Assembly: GCA_963630555.1 (NCBI GenBank)
Contig: CAVGND010000007.1
Location: 1 to 64,000, forward strand
Length of the DNA stretch: 64,000 bases
Source: CAVALG01 sp963630555
GTDB taxonomy: Bacteria; Bacillota; Clostridia; Oscillospirales; Acutalibacteraceae
Direction of reading: 5' to 3'
Part shown: one piece after another, positions 33,428 through 41,524 of the stretch
Numbering within the stretch: position 1 is the stretch's first letter
How the letters are laid out: every line of letters starts with the position of its first letter
The notes under the pieces: model-generated
What the model was told of the DNA's origin: nothing
The model's database searches: none
The model's input: only the letters and a program-made list of their open reading frames with translations
Program-made: the position numbers and the translations under genes

Positions 33428-35428
33428 TTATGACATTGCAGTCTGTAATTCAATTCGTGTTTCAACTATTGCCGCGGCATTAATCTCTTCCGGTGTCTTA
33501 TAGGTTTCAACCGTTTCTCTGAGTGCCGATTTGGCTTTGGCATTATCCCCACTCTCAGCGGCTTTTTTTAATAAATCCAGTTTTTCTTTCAGTTCTTCGG
33601 ATGTTATCGGCTTATCCTGCTCCGTGAAAATAAGACTGTTCTTGGTTTTGCCGAGTTTTTCGGTCTTGACAAGCAACTCTTCATAAAGTTTCTCGCCCGG
33701 GCGAAGCCCGACTTCAACAATATCTATATCGGTATACGGGGCAAAGCCGCTCAATCTGATCATATTTTCCGCAAGGTCAAGTATTTTTATGGGTTCGCCC
33801 ATATCAAGAACAAAAAGTTCTCCGTTTTTTGCCATAGCCCCCGCCTGCAGCACCAATTGGCTGGCTTCGGGTATAGTCATAAAGTAGCGTGTTATCCTTT
33901 TATCGGTCAATGTAACGGGGCCGCCGTTTTCTATTTGTTTTTTAAACAGCGGCACAACAGAGCCGGCACTGCCCAAGACATTGCCGAACCGGGTTGAAGA
34001 AAAGACAGTGTCGGTATTCATTGCACTGTGACTTTGGACGATCATTTCGCACATTCTTTTGGTTGCACCCATAACGTTTGTCGGGTTGACGGCTTTGTCG
34101 GTTGATACCATAATAAACCGTTCCGCCTTAAATTTTTCGGCGGTGACGACAGTGTTAAGAGTACCGAAAACATTGTTGATAATTGCCTCACAGCAATTGC
34201 GTTCCATAAGCGGAACATGTTTATGCGCCGCCGCATGAAGAACAACCTGCGGACGATACTCCGCAAAGATTTTCTCAAGCGCCTGCTTATTGGTTACCGA
34301 AAACACCTCAACATCTATCTTAACGGATTTTCCGTATTTAATTCTTAATTCCTGCTGAACATCGTAAGCACCGTTCTCATAACAATCAACAATTACTATT
34401 CTTTCCGGCGACATTCTTGCAATTTGTCGGCAAAGTTCGCTGCCTATGCTCCCGCCGCCACCGGTTATCAAAACCGTTTTGCCGAAGTAATATGAATCGG
34501 TAGCGGAATCGGCAACCGTTATAGGTTTACGGAACAACAAACCTTCAATTTCAAGATTCTTTATACGGCGTCTACCGTTACCTGACGCCCCGACCGACGG
34601 ATAGTCATAATTCTTTATAGGGCGACCGAATTGCACATAGTGGTCATAAAGTTCTTTCTTTCTTGCTGCCGCCAATTGAGGAACGGCAAACACTATTTCC
34701 TGAACTCTGTATGCATTAAGGATATCAGCGTTTGCAAACTCTTCTGCTATTACCGGTATACCGGATATTTGGCGGCCGATTTTAGTCTTATCAACATCAA
34801 TAAAACAGCAGGGCGTATATGTTGCCGCTGAATTACCGATCAATTCAGACGCCAAACCCGCACCTACGCGACCTGCACCTATTATTGCTATTCCTATTTT
34901 ACCTGCATTATATGCATTGGCATCATTTTTATCCCTGTGAGCAAATATCTTCAAAAGGAAATTCAGGAAGTTGCCCCACCATGTACTTCTGCCGCAATTT
35001 TTATACGCATAACGATAGGCAGCACGCATTTCTGCTATTAATATAAGGTCAATAGCGTGAAAAGCAAGGATCAACACAAAAGCATACTGCTTCCCGAAAA
35101 TTGCAACTTCCGACAACGCATAAACAGCAAAAGCGCACACATCAGCCACAGACAGCCTTGTGTAAGACTGCATGTCCCCGTAGCGCAATATCTGACAGTA
35201 TACCTTAAAAATAAATCTGAAAGCAAAGGTCAACACCAATAACAGTGCAAACCGAGAATACAGGCTGTACAGTGAAGCATTCCCGTCGTATATTAAAGTC
35301 ACTAACAATGACATGGTAACAAATACGATTAAATCATATATTGCAAGCACCCAGTTAACAGAGGTGATAGAAAAAGACGGCATTCTGTTCGATGCGTCTT
35401 TAGCAGACTTCTCCCCTTGTTTTGACAT
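33428..35428 (-). CDS. CapD/PglF/WbpM-type nucleotide-sugar 4,6-dehydratase
   Basis: Membrane-bound UDP-sugar dehydratase/epimerase (666 residues) of polysaccharide or glycan synthesis. Seen: four membrane segments (about 25-145), a CoA-binding-type Rossmann domain (GIAIIGAGRVGAGLASEL), and the SDR domain with TGGGGSIGSELCRQIARM, VVLHAAAHKHVPLME, the Ser-Thr-Asp-Lys catalytic variant STDKAVNPTNVMGATKR, and FMTIPEASQLV. GGAGGGG selects the ATG at 35428. Usually the priming enzyme of a polysaccharide cluster, but it stands alone here. Substrate (UDP-GlcNAc is common) not determined. Confidence 0.9.
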   Translation of the reverse strand: MSKQGEKSAKDASNRMPSFSITSVNWVLAIYDLIVFVTMSLLVTLIYDGNASLYSLYSRFALLLVLTFAFRFIFKVYCQILRYGDMQSYTRLSVADVCAFAVYALSEVAIFGKQYAFVLILAFHAIDLILIAEMRAAYRYAYKNCGRSTWWGNFLNFLLKIFAHRDKNDANAYNAGKIGIAIIGAGRVGAGLASELIGNSAATYTPCCFIDVDKTKIGRQISGIPVIAEEFANADILNAYRVQEIVFAVPQLAAARKKELYDHYVQFGRPIKNYDYPSVGASGNGRRRIKNLEIEGLLFRKPITVADSATDSYYFGKTVLITGGGGSIGSELCRQIARMSPERIVIVDCYENGAYDVQQELRIKYGKSVKIDVEVFSVTNKQALEKIFAEYRPQVVLHAAAHKHVPLMERNCCEAIINNVFGTLNTVVTAEKFKAERFIMVSTDKAVNPTNVMGATKRMCEMIVQSHSAMNTDTVFSSTRFGNVLGSAGSVVPLFKKQIENGGPVTLTDKRITRYFMTIPEASQLVLQAGAMAKNGELFVLDMGEPIKILDLAENMIRLSGFAPYTDIDIVEVGLRPGEKLYEELLVKTEKLGKTKNSLIFTEQDKPITSEELKEKLDLLKKAAESGDNAKAKSALRETVETYKTPEEINAAAIVETRIELQTAMS

Positions 35429-35445
35429 ATTAATAACCCCTCCAT

Positions 35446-35463
35446 CACAACTTTCACAACTTT
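35446..35463. repeat. Tandem 9-base repeat in the dehydratase leader
   Basis: CACAACTTT occurs twice in succession (35446-35454, 35455-35463), between the -10 and the ribosome site of the leftward dehydratase gene. Confidence 0.7.
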
Positions 35464-35497
35464 TAATACATATTCGAAGCAAATCAGTATGTATATA

Positions 35498-35526
35498 TTT
35501 ATACCATATGTTCATTAAGATGTCAA
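35498..35526 (-). promoter_or_regulatory. Promoter of the dehydratase gene
   Basis: TTGACA (35521-35526), 17 bases, TATAAA (35498-35503) on the minus strand. Confidence 0.75.
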
Positions 35527-35609
35527 GGAATTGTAGCATATCTTTATATTTACAAGTACTGTGAAATCAAGAAATCAATTCCTTTTTTGATATAAAGTGA
35601 AAATTTTGC

Positions 35610-35638
35610 TTGAATTTTATAAATCGGTGTGCTATAAT
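35610..35638 (+). promoter_or_regulatory. Promoter of the TetR gene leader
   Basis: TTGAAT (35610-35615), 17 bases, TATAAT (35633-35638). It predicts a leader of about 205 bases before the TetR start. Confidence 0.7.
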
Positions 35639-35644
35639 TGCTAT

Positions 35645-35830
35645 AAATGGGGAAATGTTTGTATTTGTGCACTTGGTTTCAAGCACAAACCTACAGACTG
35701 CCTACCGAATTACAATGCCGCAAGGCACACACCCGCCGGTTTACACAAGCATTATGTCAAGGTTATGCGACTTATTTGTATGATGCAGAATTCGGCTCCG
35801 GTGCAGGCACCCCGTAACATTTAAACACAA
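35645..35830 (+). ncRNA. Candidate structured leader RNA upstream of the TetR gene
   Basis: No convincing coding frame fills this transcribed stretch. It can form nested pairings: outer AAATGTT (35653-35659) with AACATTT (35816-35822); TGCCT (35699-35703) with AGGCA (35805-35809); CCGAATT (35705-35711) with AATTCGG (35789-35795); a hairpin TGCC-GCAA-GGCA (35716-35727) with a GNRA loop; and a 5' hairpin TTTGTG...CACAAA (about 35664-35689). The closed outer stem and internal branches look like a riboswitch or small RNA. No known class was recognised, and no terminator lies between it and the gene. Confidence 0.4.
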
Positions 35831-35852
35831 AACAGAACGGAGATTGAGAAAA

Positions 35853-36458
35853 ATGCTGTCAGCCAGAGAACATGATATAAGGCGTGCGGGACTAATGGAC
35901 GGCGCAATTCACGCAGTTGCAATTAACGGTCTTGAAAACACTGCAACGCGGGATATAAGCATAGCCAGCGGTATCAACGAAGCTTATATATACCGTTATT
36001 TTGAAAACAAAGAAGATTTGTTAGCCAAGACTTTTGCGCGCGAGGACGATCTGTTTTTAGAAAAAATTCTTAATAATTTTCCCGTCCTTCATTACGAAAG
36101 TATCGAATACGAAGCCAGATGCAAAGTTCTGTTTATGCGCTGCTGGGAATATATAATAGGCCGCCGCGAACAACTTACTTTCTATATTAGATACTACTAT
36201 TCTTCGTCATTTTTAAAATATGCATATGAAGAACATATGCAAAAATACGAAGTTTTATTGGAAAATATGAAGAACGCATTCCCCGAATCGGTTGATTCCC
36301 GTGCCATTCTTAATCATATTCTTGACACATTGCTTAACACCGCAATGAATCAGCTTAATCATCCGAACAGAACAAATGAAGAAGCCGCAGAAAGCAATTT
36401 CCGTATGATTTTCAGCGTAGTAAAAGCATTTGTTAAGAACGAAAAATCCAACTCGTAA
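35853..36458 (+). CDS. TetR-family transcriptional regulator
   Basis: 201 residues. Seen: N-terminal helix-turn-helix of TetR type (GLENTATRDISIASGINEAYIYRYFENKEDLLAKTF, about residues 25-60), then an all-helical ligand domain with many aromatics. GGAG about 10 bases before the ATG at 35853. It lies behind its own promoter with a long folded leader and is divergent from the dehydratase gene, which is one possible target. Ligand and regulon unknown. Confidence 0.88.
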   Translation: MLSAREHDIRRAGLMDGAIHAVAINGLENTATRDISIASGINEAYIYRYFENKEDLLAKTFAREDDLFLEKILNNFPVLHYESIEYEARCKVLFMRCWEYIIGRREQLTFYIRYYYSSSFLKYAYEEHMQKYEVLLENMKNAFPESVDSRAILNHILDTLLNTAMNQLNHPNRTNEEAAESNFRMIFSVVKAFVKNEKSNS

Positions 36459-36548
36459 CCCCGTAAAATGCAAAAATAATAATCTAGAAAAACGGAGCAT
36501 TCAAGAGAATAAACGAGTATTTAAGAGATTTAAAAATATATTTTAAAA

Positions 36549-36583
36549 AAACCGCCGAAAAGAGTTGACTTTTTCGGCGGTTT
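36549..36583 (+). terminator. Terminator overlapping the rplM promoter
   Basis: AAACCGCCGAAAA (36549-36561) pairs exactly with TTTTCGGCGGTTT (36571-36583). The loop holds the first bases of the -35 box (TTGACT, 36565-36570) of the next promoter. Confidence 0.85.
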
Positions 36584-36593
36584 ATGATATCAT
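36565..36593 (+). promoter_or_regulatory. Promoter of rplM-rpsI
   Basis: TTGACT (36565-36570), 17 bases, TATCAT (36588-36593); its spacer is the 3' arm of the preceding terminator. Confidence 0.75.
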
Positions 36594-36599
36594 ACTAAG

Positions 36600-36650
36600 C
36601 GTTGTCACGCCGAAGTGAATGTTATCGTTTATTTCGGTAAAATATTATCG
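36600..36650 (+). promoter_or_regulatory. Possible ribosomal-protein leader of rplM
   Basis: Two mutually exclusive hairpins can form: TCAC/GTGA (36605-36608 with 36615-36618) and CCGAA/TTCGG (36610-36614 with 36633-36637). Firmicutes rplM genes often carry an autoregulatory L13 leader; identity here is not verified. Confidence 0.35.
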
Positions 36651-36662
36651 GAGGTAATCAGA

Positions 36663-37085
36663 ATGTCTACTTATATGGCAAAAGCAGGCGAGATCAACCG
36701 CAAATGGTATATAATTGACGCCGCCGGCAAACCCCTCGGCAGGGTTGCGGTTCAGGCTGCCGATATACTTCGCGGCAAGGTTAAGCCGGAATTCACACCG
36801 CATGTTGACTGCGGCGACCATGTTATCATCATCAATTGCGAAAAAGCCGTTCTTACCGGCAATAAACTTGAGAAAAAGTTTTATCGCCGTCACACCGGCT
36901 ACATCGGCGGTCTTAAAGAAGTTCGTTATGCAACTCTTATGAATGAGCGTCCCGAACTTGCAATGCAACTTGCTGTTAAGGGTATGATCCCTGACACTAC
37001 TATCGGTCGCGCTGCCCTTACAAGACTGCGTGTTTACAAAGGTGCAGAGCATAAACACCGGGCTCAGAAGCCTGAAACACTTTAA
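36663..37085 (+). CDS. rplM: 50S ribosomal protein L13
   Basis: 140 residues. Seen: TYMAKAGEINRKWYIIDAAGKPLGRVAVQAA, KPEFTPHVDCGDHVIIINCEKAVLTGNKL, and ALTRLRVYKGAEHKH. GGAGGTAA precedes the ATG at 36663. 18 bases before rpsI in the universal rplM-rpsI pair. Confidence 0.98.
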   Translation: MSTYMAKAGEINRKWYIIDAAGKPLGRVAVQAADILRGKVKPEFTPHVDCGDHVIIINCEKAVLTGNKLEKKFYRRHTGYIGGLKEVRYATLMNERPELAMQLAVKGMIPDTTIGRAALTRLRVYKGAEHKHRAQKPETL

Positions 37086-37103
37086 TGAAGGGAGAATGCA
37101 CTG

Positions 37104-37502
37104 ATGTTTGAAGGAAAGCCTTATTTCTACGGCACCGGAAGAAGAAAAAGCTCTGTTGCAAGAGTAAGAGTTTATAACGGTACCGGTAAAATAACAATTA
37201 ATGACCGCGATATTGACGATTATTTCGGTCTTGAAACTTTGAAACTTATCACCCGTCAGCCCTTGGCGCTTACCGGAACAACCGATAAGTTTGATATCGT
37301 TTGCCGCGTTGCCGGCGGCGGTGTTACCGGTCAGGCGGGCGCTATCCGCCACGGTATTGCGCGTGCACTTCTTCAGTATAATGAAGAACTCCGTCCCGAA
37401 CTTAAAAAAGCAGGACTTCTTACCCGCGACCCGAGAATGAAAGAAAGAAAGAAGTACGGTCTCAAAGGCGCACGTCGTGCTCCGCAGTTCAGCAAACGCT
37501 GA
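37104..37502 (+). CDS. rpsI: 30S ribosomal protein S9
   Basis: 132 residues with FYGTGRRKSSVARVRVYNGTGKI, RVAGGGVTGQAGAIRHGIARAL, and the basic C-terminus ending FSKR, which reaches the ribosomal P-site. RBS GGGAG. Ends before a strong terminator. Confidence 0.98.
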   Translation: MFEGKPYFYGTGRRKSSVARVRVYNGTGKITINDRDIDDYFGLETLKLITRQPLALTGTTDKFDIVCRVAGGGVTGQAGAIRHGIARALLQYNEELRPELKKAGLLTRDPRMKERKKYGLKGARRAPQFSKR

Positions 37503-37533
37503 TTCACCGAATTCTTTACATCTCAAATTACAC

Positions 37534-37571
37534 AAAATTCCGAAAAGTTTATCCTTTTCGGAATTTTTTTT
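37534..37571 (+). terminator. Terminator of rplM-rpsI
   Basis: 14-base perfect arms (37534-37547 and 37554-37567) followed by a run of T to 37571. Confidence 0.93.
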
Positions 37572-37576
37572 GCGTT

Positions 37577-37610
37577 AAAAACCGCCGAAGATTATACCTG
37601 CGGCGGTTTT
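37577..37610 (-). terminator. Terminator of the uxuA-uxuB-kdgA-kdgK operon
   Basis: AAAACCGCCG (37577-37586) and CGGCGGTTTT (37601-37610) pair perfectly around a 14-base loop; read leftward it lies about 50 bases after kdgK. Confidence 0.75.
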
Positions 37611-37657
37611 GTTATAGACTTATTTAATGTGTAATCACTTGATTTGCATACAGATTG

Positions 37658-38686
37658 TTATCTTTGAATTCTGCCCGAACCGTCGCCGCCTGCCAACTTC
37701 TCAACTTCGCTTACCGTAACCATATTATAGTCACCCTCAACGGAATGTTTAAGTGCGGAAGCGGCAACCGCAAATTCAACGGCGCTTTGTGCATCCTTGC
37801 CGTTAAGCAAAGAATAAATCAATCCGCCGCCGAACGAATCGCCTCCGCCGACGCGGTCAACAATATGCAGATCATATTTTTTAGAAAAGCAGTACTCGTT
37901 CTTTGCAACATTATACAACATGGCCGACCAGCCGTTATCTGACGCGGAATGGCTTTCGCGCAGGGTTATTGCAACAGTTTCAAACCCGAATTTATCCGCC
38001 AACTGTTTGGCAACCGATTTATAGCCTTCACTGTTCAGTTTACCGCCGTAAATATCGGTCGCTTCGGCTTCTATTCCGAACACATCTTTCGCGTCTTCTT
38101 CGTTAGATATGCAAACATCAACATATTGACAGAGTTCGGTCATAGTGGTGCGTGCCTGCTCACGAGTCCACAATTTCCCCCTGTAATTCAAGTCGCAGGA
38201 TATTTTACAACCGTGTGCTTTTGCCGCTTTGCATGCCTCTTTGCAGATTTCTGCCAGATTGGCACCAAGCGCCGGAGTTATACCGGTAAAGTGAAACCAA
38301 TCGGCACCGTCAAAAATTTTATCCCAATCAAAATCGGTTGATTTTGCTTCTTGTATAGCGGAATGTGCACGGTCATAAATGCAGACGGAGCCGCGCTGCG
38401 AAGCGCCTTTTTCGTTAAAATAAATACCCACACGGTCGCCTCCGCGAACAATAAAATCGGTGTTAACACCGTAACGGCGCAGGGAGTTTACAGCCGCCTG
38501 ACCGATTGCGTGGGTTGGCAGTTTTGTGACGAAAGCAACATCCGTGCCGTAGTTAGCAAGCGACACCGCCACATTTGCCTCACCGCCGCCGAATGTAAAC
38601 TCAACTCGATTGCATTGCACAAAACGCTCATAATTATCAGGTTGAAGCCTGAGCATCAATTCACCGAAAGTAACAACCTTTGACAT
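37658..38686 (-). CDS. kdgK: 2-dehydro-3-deoxygluconate kinase
   Basis: PfkB-family sugar kinase (342 residues) that phosphorylates KDG to KDPG. Seen: TFGELMLRLQPDNYERF, the N-terminal GGGEANVAVSLANYG, and the C-terminal ATP/catalytic motif DRVGGGDSFGGGLIYSLL with the base Asp. RBS TTGGAGG; ATG at 38686 starts 2 bases after the kdgA stop. Last gene of the hexuronate operon, giving its substrate identity. Confidence 0.92.
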   Translation of the reverse strand: MSKVVTFGELMLRLQPDNYERFVQCNRVEFTFGGGEANVAVSLANYGTDVAFVTKLPTHAIGQAAVNSLRRYGVNTDFIVRGGDRVGIYFNEKGASQRGSVCIYDRAHSAIQEAKSTDFDWDKIFDGADWFHFTGITPALGANLAEICKEACKAAKAHGCKISCDLNYRGKLWTREQARTTMTELCQYVDVCISNEEDAKDVFGIEAEATDIYGGKLNSEGYKSVAKQLADKFGFETVAITLRESHSASDNGWSAMLYNVAKNEYCFSKKYDLHIVDRVGGGDSFGGGLIYSLLNGKDAQSAVEFAVAASALKHSVEGDYNMVTVSEVEKLAGGDGSGRIQR

Positions 38687-38688
38687 AA

Positions 38689-39318
38689 TCAATCCTCCAA
38701 AGCAGCCCTTCTGCCCTCAAGGCACAACTGCGTGATTTTTTCAAAATTACCTGCCGCAACTTCTTTTTTGGGGCAAACCCAACTTCCGCCGACGGCGAAA
38801 ATAAACGGTGCCGACACATACTCTTTAATATTTGCGGCATTCACACCGCCCGTAGGTAAAAACTTCACTCCCGTAAACGGAGCGGACAAATTCTTCATTG
38901 CATTAAGCCCGCCGTAGACATTCGCAGGGAAAAATTTTACGACCTTCAAGCCGTGATTTACCGCCATAGTAATTTCAGTGGGAGTAACGCAGCCGGGAAC
39001 AACGGGAATTCCGTTTTTAATACACCATTCCACAACATCTGCGTCAAACCCCGGCGAAACAATGAATTTTGCGCCCATTTTAACAGCAAGTTCAGCCTGT
39101 TCAACATTCAAAACCGTACCTGCACCCACAAGCATATCCGGGCAATTTTCGCTCACGGCTTTAATGCATTCGGGCGCACATTCGGTTCTGAATGTGATTT
39201 CCATTGTGTCTATACCGCCCTTTAACATTGCGTTTGCGGTAGGAACGGCGTCCTCTGCTTTTTCTAAAACAACTACCGGCACGATAACCGAGCGTGCCAA
39301 TCTTTCCATAACTGTCAT
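38689..39318 (-). CDS. kdgA: KDPG/KHG aldolase
   Basis: Class I aldolase (209 residues) that splits KDPG into pyruvate and glyceraldehyde 3-phosphate. Seen: MEITFRTECAPECIKAV, VGAGTVLNVEQAELAVKMGAKFIVSPGF, PGCVTPTEI, the Schiff-base Lys in KVVKFFPANVYGG, and FLPTGGVN. AAGGGG before the ATG at 39318. Between uxuB and kdgK. Confidence 0.94.
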   Translation of the reverse strand: MTVMERLARSVIVPVVVLEKAEDAVPTANAMLKGGIDTMEITFRTECAPECIKAVSENCPDMLVGAGTVLNVEQAELAVKMGAKFIVSPGFDADVVEWCIKNGIPVVPGCVTPTEITMAVNHGLKVVKFFPANVYGGLNAMKNLSAPFTGVKFLPTGGVNAANIKEYVSAPFIFAVGGSWVCPKKEVAAGNFEKITQLCLEGRRAALED

Positions 39319-39338
39319 AACAATACCCCTTCACATAA

Positions 39339-40181
39339 TCATACGCCGGAATAAGCCGAATAGCCCGCGTCTATAGGCAGCACAACGCCCGTTATGGCGG
39401 ATGCAGCCGCATTGTCCGTCAGGAAAAATACACCGCCGAGCAATTCGTCCGAGTTTACAAAACGCCCTGTAGGTGTTCCTTTCAGGATTTTTTCGGTACG
39501 CGGAGTAGGCGTTCCGTCCTGATTAAAGAGCAGCGCACGGTTTTGATTTGAAACCAAAAATCCGGGGGCGATAGCGTTTGCACGTATATTACTGCCCGCA
39601 AAATATGTAGCCAGCCATTGGGTAAAGTTTGAAACGGCAGCTTTTGCGCCTGAATACGCCGGAATTTTCGTCAAAGGAGTATAGGCGTTCATTGACGATA
39701 TATTAAGAATATTCCCCTGTTTACGCTCAACCATATCTTTTGCAAAAACCTGTGTGGGTAAAAGCGCGCCCTGAAAATTGAGTTTGAACACAAAATCAAC
39801 ACCGTCAGCATCTAAATCAAAGAAAGTCTTTTGCCCCTCTTTAGCCTCGTGCTGATATTCATTATCTGTCGTTGCACGCGGATTATTGCCGCCTGCACCG
39901 TTGATTAAAATATCGCAAGGGCCTAAATCGGAAAGCACTTTTTTATGAACGGCAGAAAGCATTTCAGGATCAAGAACATTGGCTTTATAGCCGATGCAGG
40001 TGTATCCCTCGTCTTTTAACTCATCTGCCAGTTTATTAACCGCTTCTTCATTCAAGTCCAAAGCAGCCACCTTAGCGCCTGCCTTTGCGTAAGCACGCGC
40101 CATTTCACTGCACAGCACACCGCCTGCACCCGTAATTACCACGACTTTATCGGCAAAATTATGGGTTAAAGGTAATTTCAT
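39339..40181 (-). CDS. uxuB: D-mannonate oxidoreductase, SDR type
   Basis: NAD-dependent short-chain dehydrogenase (280 residues) interconverting fructuronate and mannonate. Seen: VVITGAGGVLCSEMARAYAKAG, ALDLNEE, ILINGAGGNNP, ISSMNAYTPLTKIPAYSGAKAAVSN with the Tyr-x3-Lys pair, and NAIAPGFLVSNQNRALLF. The SDR form, not the long-chain mannitol-dehydrogenase UxuB of E. coli, is usual next to uxuA in Firmicutes (often yjmF). GGAGG selects the ATG at 40181. A gluconate 5-dehydrogenase-like activity is the main alternative; context favours mannonate. Confidence 0.85.
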   Translation of the reverse strand: MKLPLTHNFADKVVVITGAGGVLCSEMARAYAKAGAKVAALDLNEEAVNKLADELKDEGYTCIGYKANVLDPEMLSAVHKKVLSDLGPCDILINGAGGNNPRATTDNEYQHEAKEGQKTFFDLDADGVDFVFKLNFQGALLPTQVFAKDMVERKQGNILNISSMNAYTPLTKIPAYSGAKAAVSNFTQWLATYFAGSNIRANAIAPGFLVSNQNRALLFNQDGTPTPRTEKILKGTPTGRFVNSDELLGGVFFLTDNAAASAITGVVLPIDAGYSAYSGV

Positions 40182-40242
40182 ATTATATTCCTCCAAACTG
40201 TATGAAATTAAACAATATACATTATAAAACAAAGACAATCGG

Positions 40243-41325
40243 TTATCCCAATCTGTCTAAAGTATCCCAAACGCCAAGCATATACTGAACTCCCAAAGCA
40301 CGGTCATATTTACCGTAACCCGGTCGGCACACTCCGGGGCCTTCTTCCCACAAATGGCGCCCGTGATCGGGGCGGATATATCCCTCCCAGTTATTATCGT
40401 GATATGCGCGCAAAACTTCTATAATCCCGGTTTCACCGCAGCAATCCCGGTGAGCTGCTTCGATAAAATCACCGTTTTCAAAATGATGGATATTGCGTAT
40501 ATGCGCAAAAGCAATGCGATCACTGTGTTTTCTTATAATATCGGCACAGTTGTTCGCAGGGTTGGCGTTAAGCGATCCCGTGCACAAAGTAAGGCAATTG
40601 CAGGGATGATCAACCTCCGAAAGGAGTTTCGTGCAGGAGGCTTCATCGACAAGCAGGCGCGGAAGCCCGAATATATCCCACGGCGGATCATCCATATGTA
40701 TAGCCATTTTAATGTTACATTCTTCACAGGTCGGGATAACGGCACGCAGAAAATAAAACAGATTTTCCCAAAGTTTTTCTTTTGTTACGGGGGCATAAGC
40801 CTTGAACAATTCGTCAAGTTTGCTCATGCGCTCCGGCTCCCAGCCGGGGAATGTCATATTATATTTTTCGGTAAAATCAAGGATGTATTTCGCCATCGAC
40901 TTATAGTCGCTTTGAATCATATCTTTTTCATAGAAAAGTGCTGTGGATCCATCGCCCACCGGATGAAACAGATCGGTTCTTGTCCAGTCGAAAATCGGCA
41001 TAAAATTATAACATATAACCCTAACGCCGAATTTGCCCAGGTTACGGATACATTGCTTATAGTTTTCAATAAGATTATCCCTTGTGGGGAGGCCGATTTT
41101 TATATCATCGTGAACGTTTACCGATTCAACCACTTCGGCGTCAAAGCCGTAGGAATGAATCTCATTCACAACTTCGGCAATCTCATCTTCTTCCCAGATC
41201 TCACCCGGCATTTTATGGTGAAGCGCCCATACGATACTTGTAACGCCGGGAATTTGTTTAATATCCGCCAGCGTAACGGGGTCGTTACCCACCCCGTACC
41301 AACGCCAGCCCATTTTCATAGGCAT
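40243..41325 (-). CDS. uxuA: Mannonate dehydratase
   Basis: Dehydrates D-mannonate to KDG (360 residues). Seen: MKMGWRWYGVGNDPVTLADIKQIPGV, CYNFMPIFDWTRTDL, IKMAIHMDDPPWDIFGLPR, LTLCTGSLNANPANN, FAHIRNIH, and DHGRHLW; conserved His and Cys residues fit the Fe/Mn site. AAGGGG before the ATG at 41325. First gene of the operon, behind a clear promoter. Confidence 0.96.
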   Translation of the reverse strand: MPMKMGWRWYGVGNDPVTLADIKQIPGVTSIVWALHHKMPGEIWEEDEIAEVVNEIHSYGFDAEVVESVNVHDDIKIGLPTRDNLIENYKQCIRNLGKFGVRVICYNFMPIFDWTRTDLFHPVGDGSTALFYEKDMIQSDYKSMAKYILDFTEKYNMTFPGWEPERMSKLDELFKAYAPVTKEKLWENLFYFLRAVIPTCEECNIKMAIHMDDPPWDIFGLPRLLVDEASCTKLLSEVDHPCNCLTLCTGSLNANPANNCADIIRKHSDRIAFAHIRNIHHFENGDFIEAAHRDCCGETGIIEVLRAYHDNNWEGYIRPDHGRHLWEEGPGVCRPGYGKYDRALGVQYMLGVWDTLDRLG

Positions 41326-41373
41326 ATTTGCGTCCCCTTTCCTGTTTAAAAATGCATCGATTATTTATTAAAA

Positions 41374-41402
41374 ATTATAGCATAAACCGCATATGAAATC
41401 AA
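41374..41402 (-). promoter_or_regulatory. Promoter of the uxuA operon
   Basis: TTGATT (41397-41402), 17 bases, TATAAT (41374-41379) on the minus strand. No convincing catabolite or UxuR-like operator was recognised. Confidence 0.7.
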
Positions 41403-41457
41403 GTTTGCAAAAATTGTTGTATTTAGTTTGTTAATAGTAATTACGGGCGAGCGACTC

Positions 41458-41486
41458 TTGCCTTTTGAAATAAAAAATGCTATAAT
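41458..41486 (+). promoter_or_regulatory. Promoter of the DUF1275 gene
   Basis: TTGCCT (41458-41463), 17 bases, TATAAT (41481-41486). Confidence 0.6.
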
Positions 41487-41524
41487 GTTCAATATTGAAG
41501 ATAAATTTGAGGGATACTTAAATA

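Noticed and set aside
35597..35824. Plus-strand frame of 75 codons in the TetR leader
   Set aside because: It starts upstream of the predicted transcription start, has no ribosome site, and is better explained as structured RNA.
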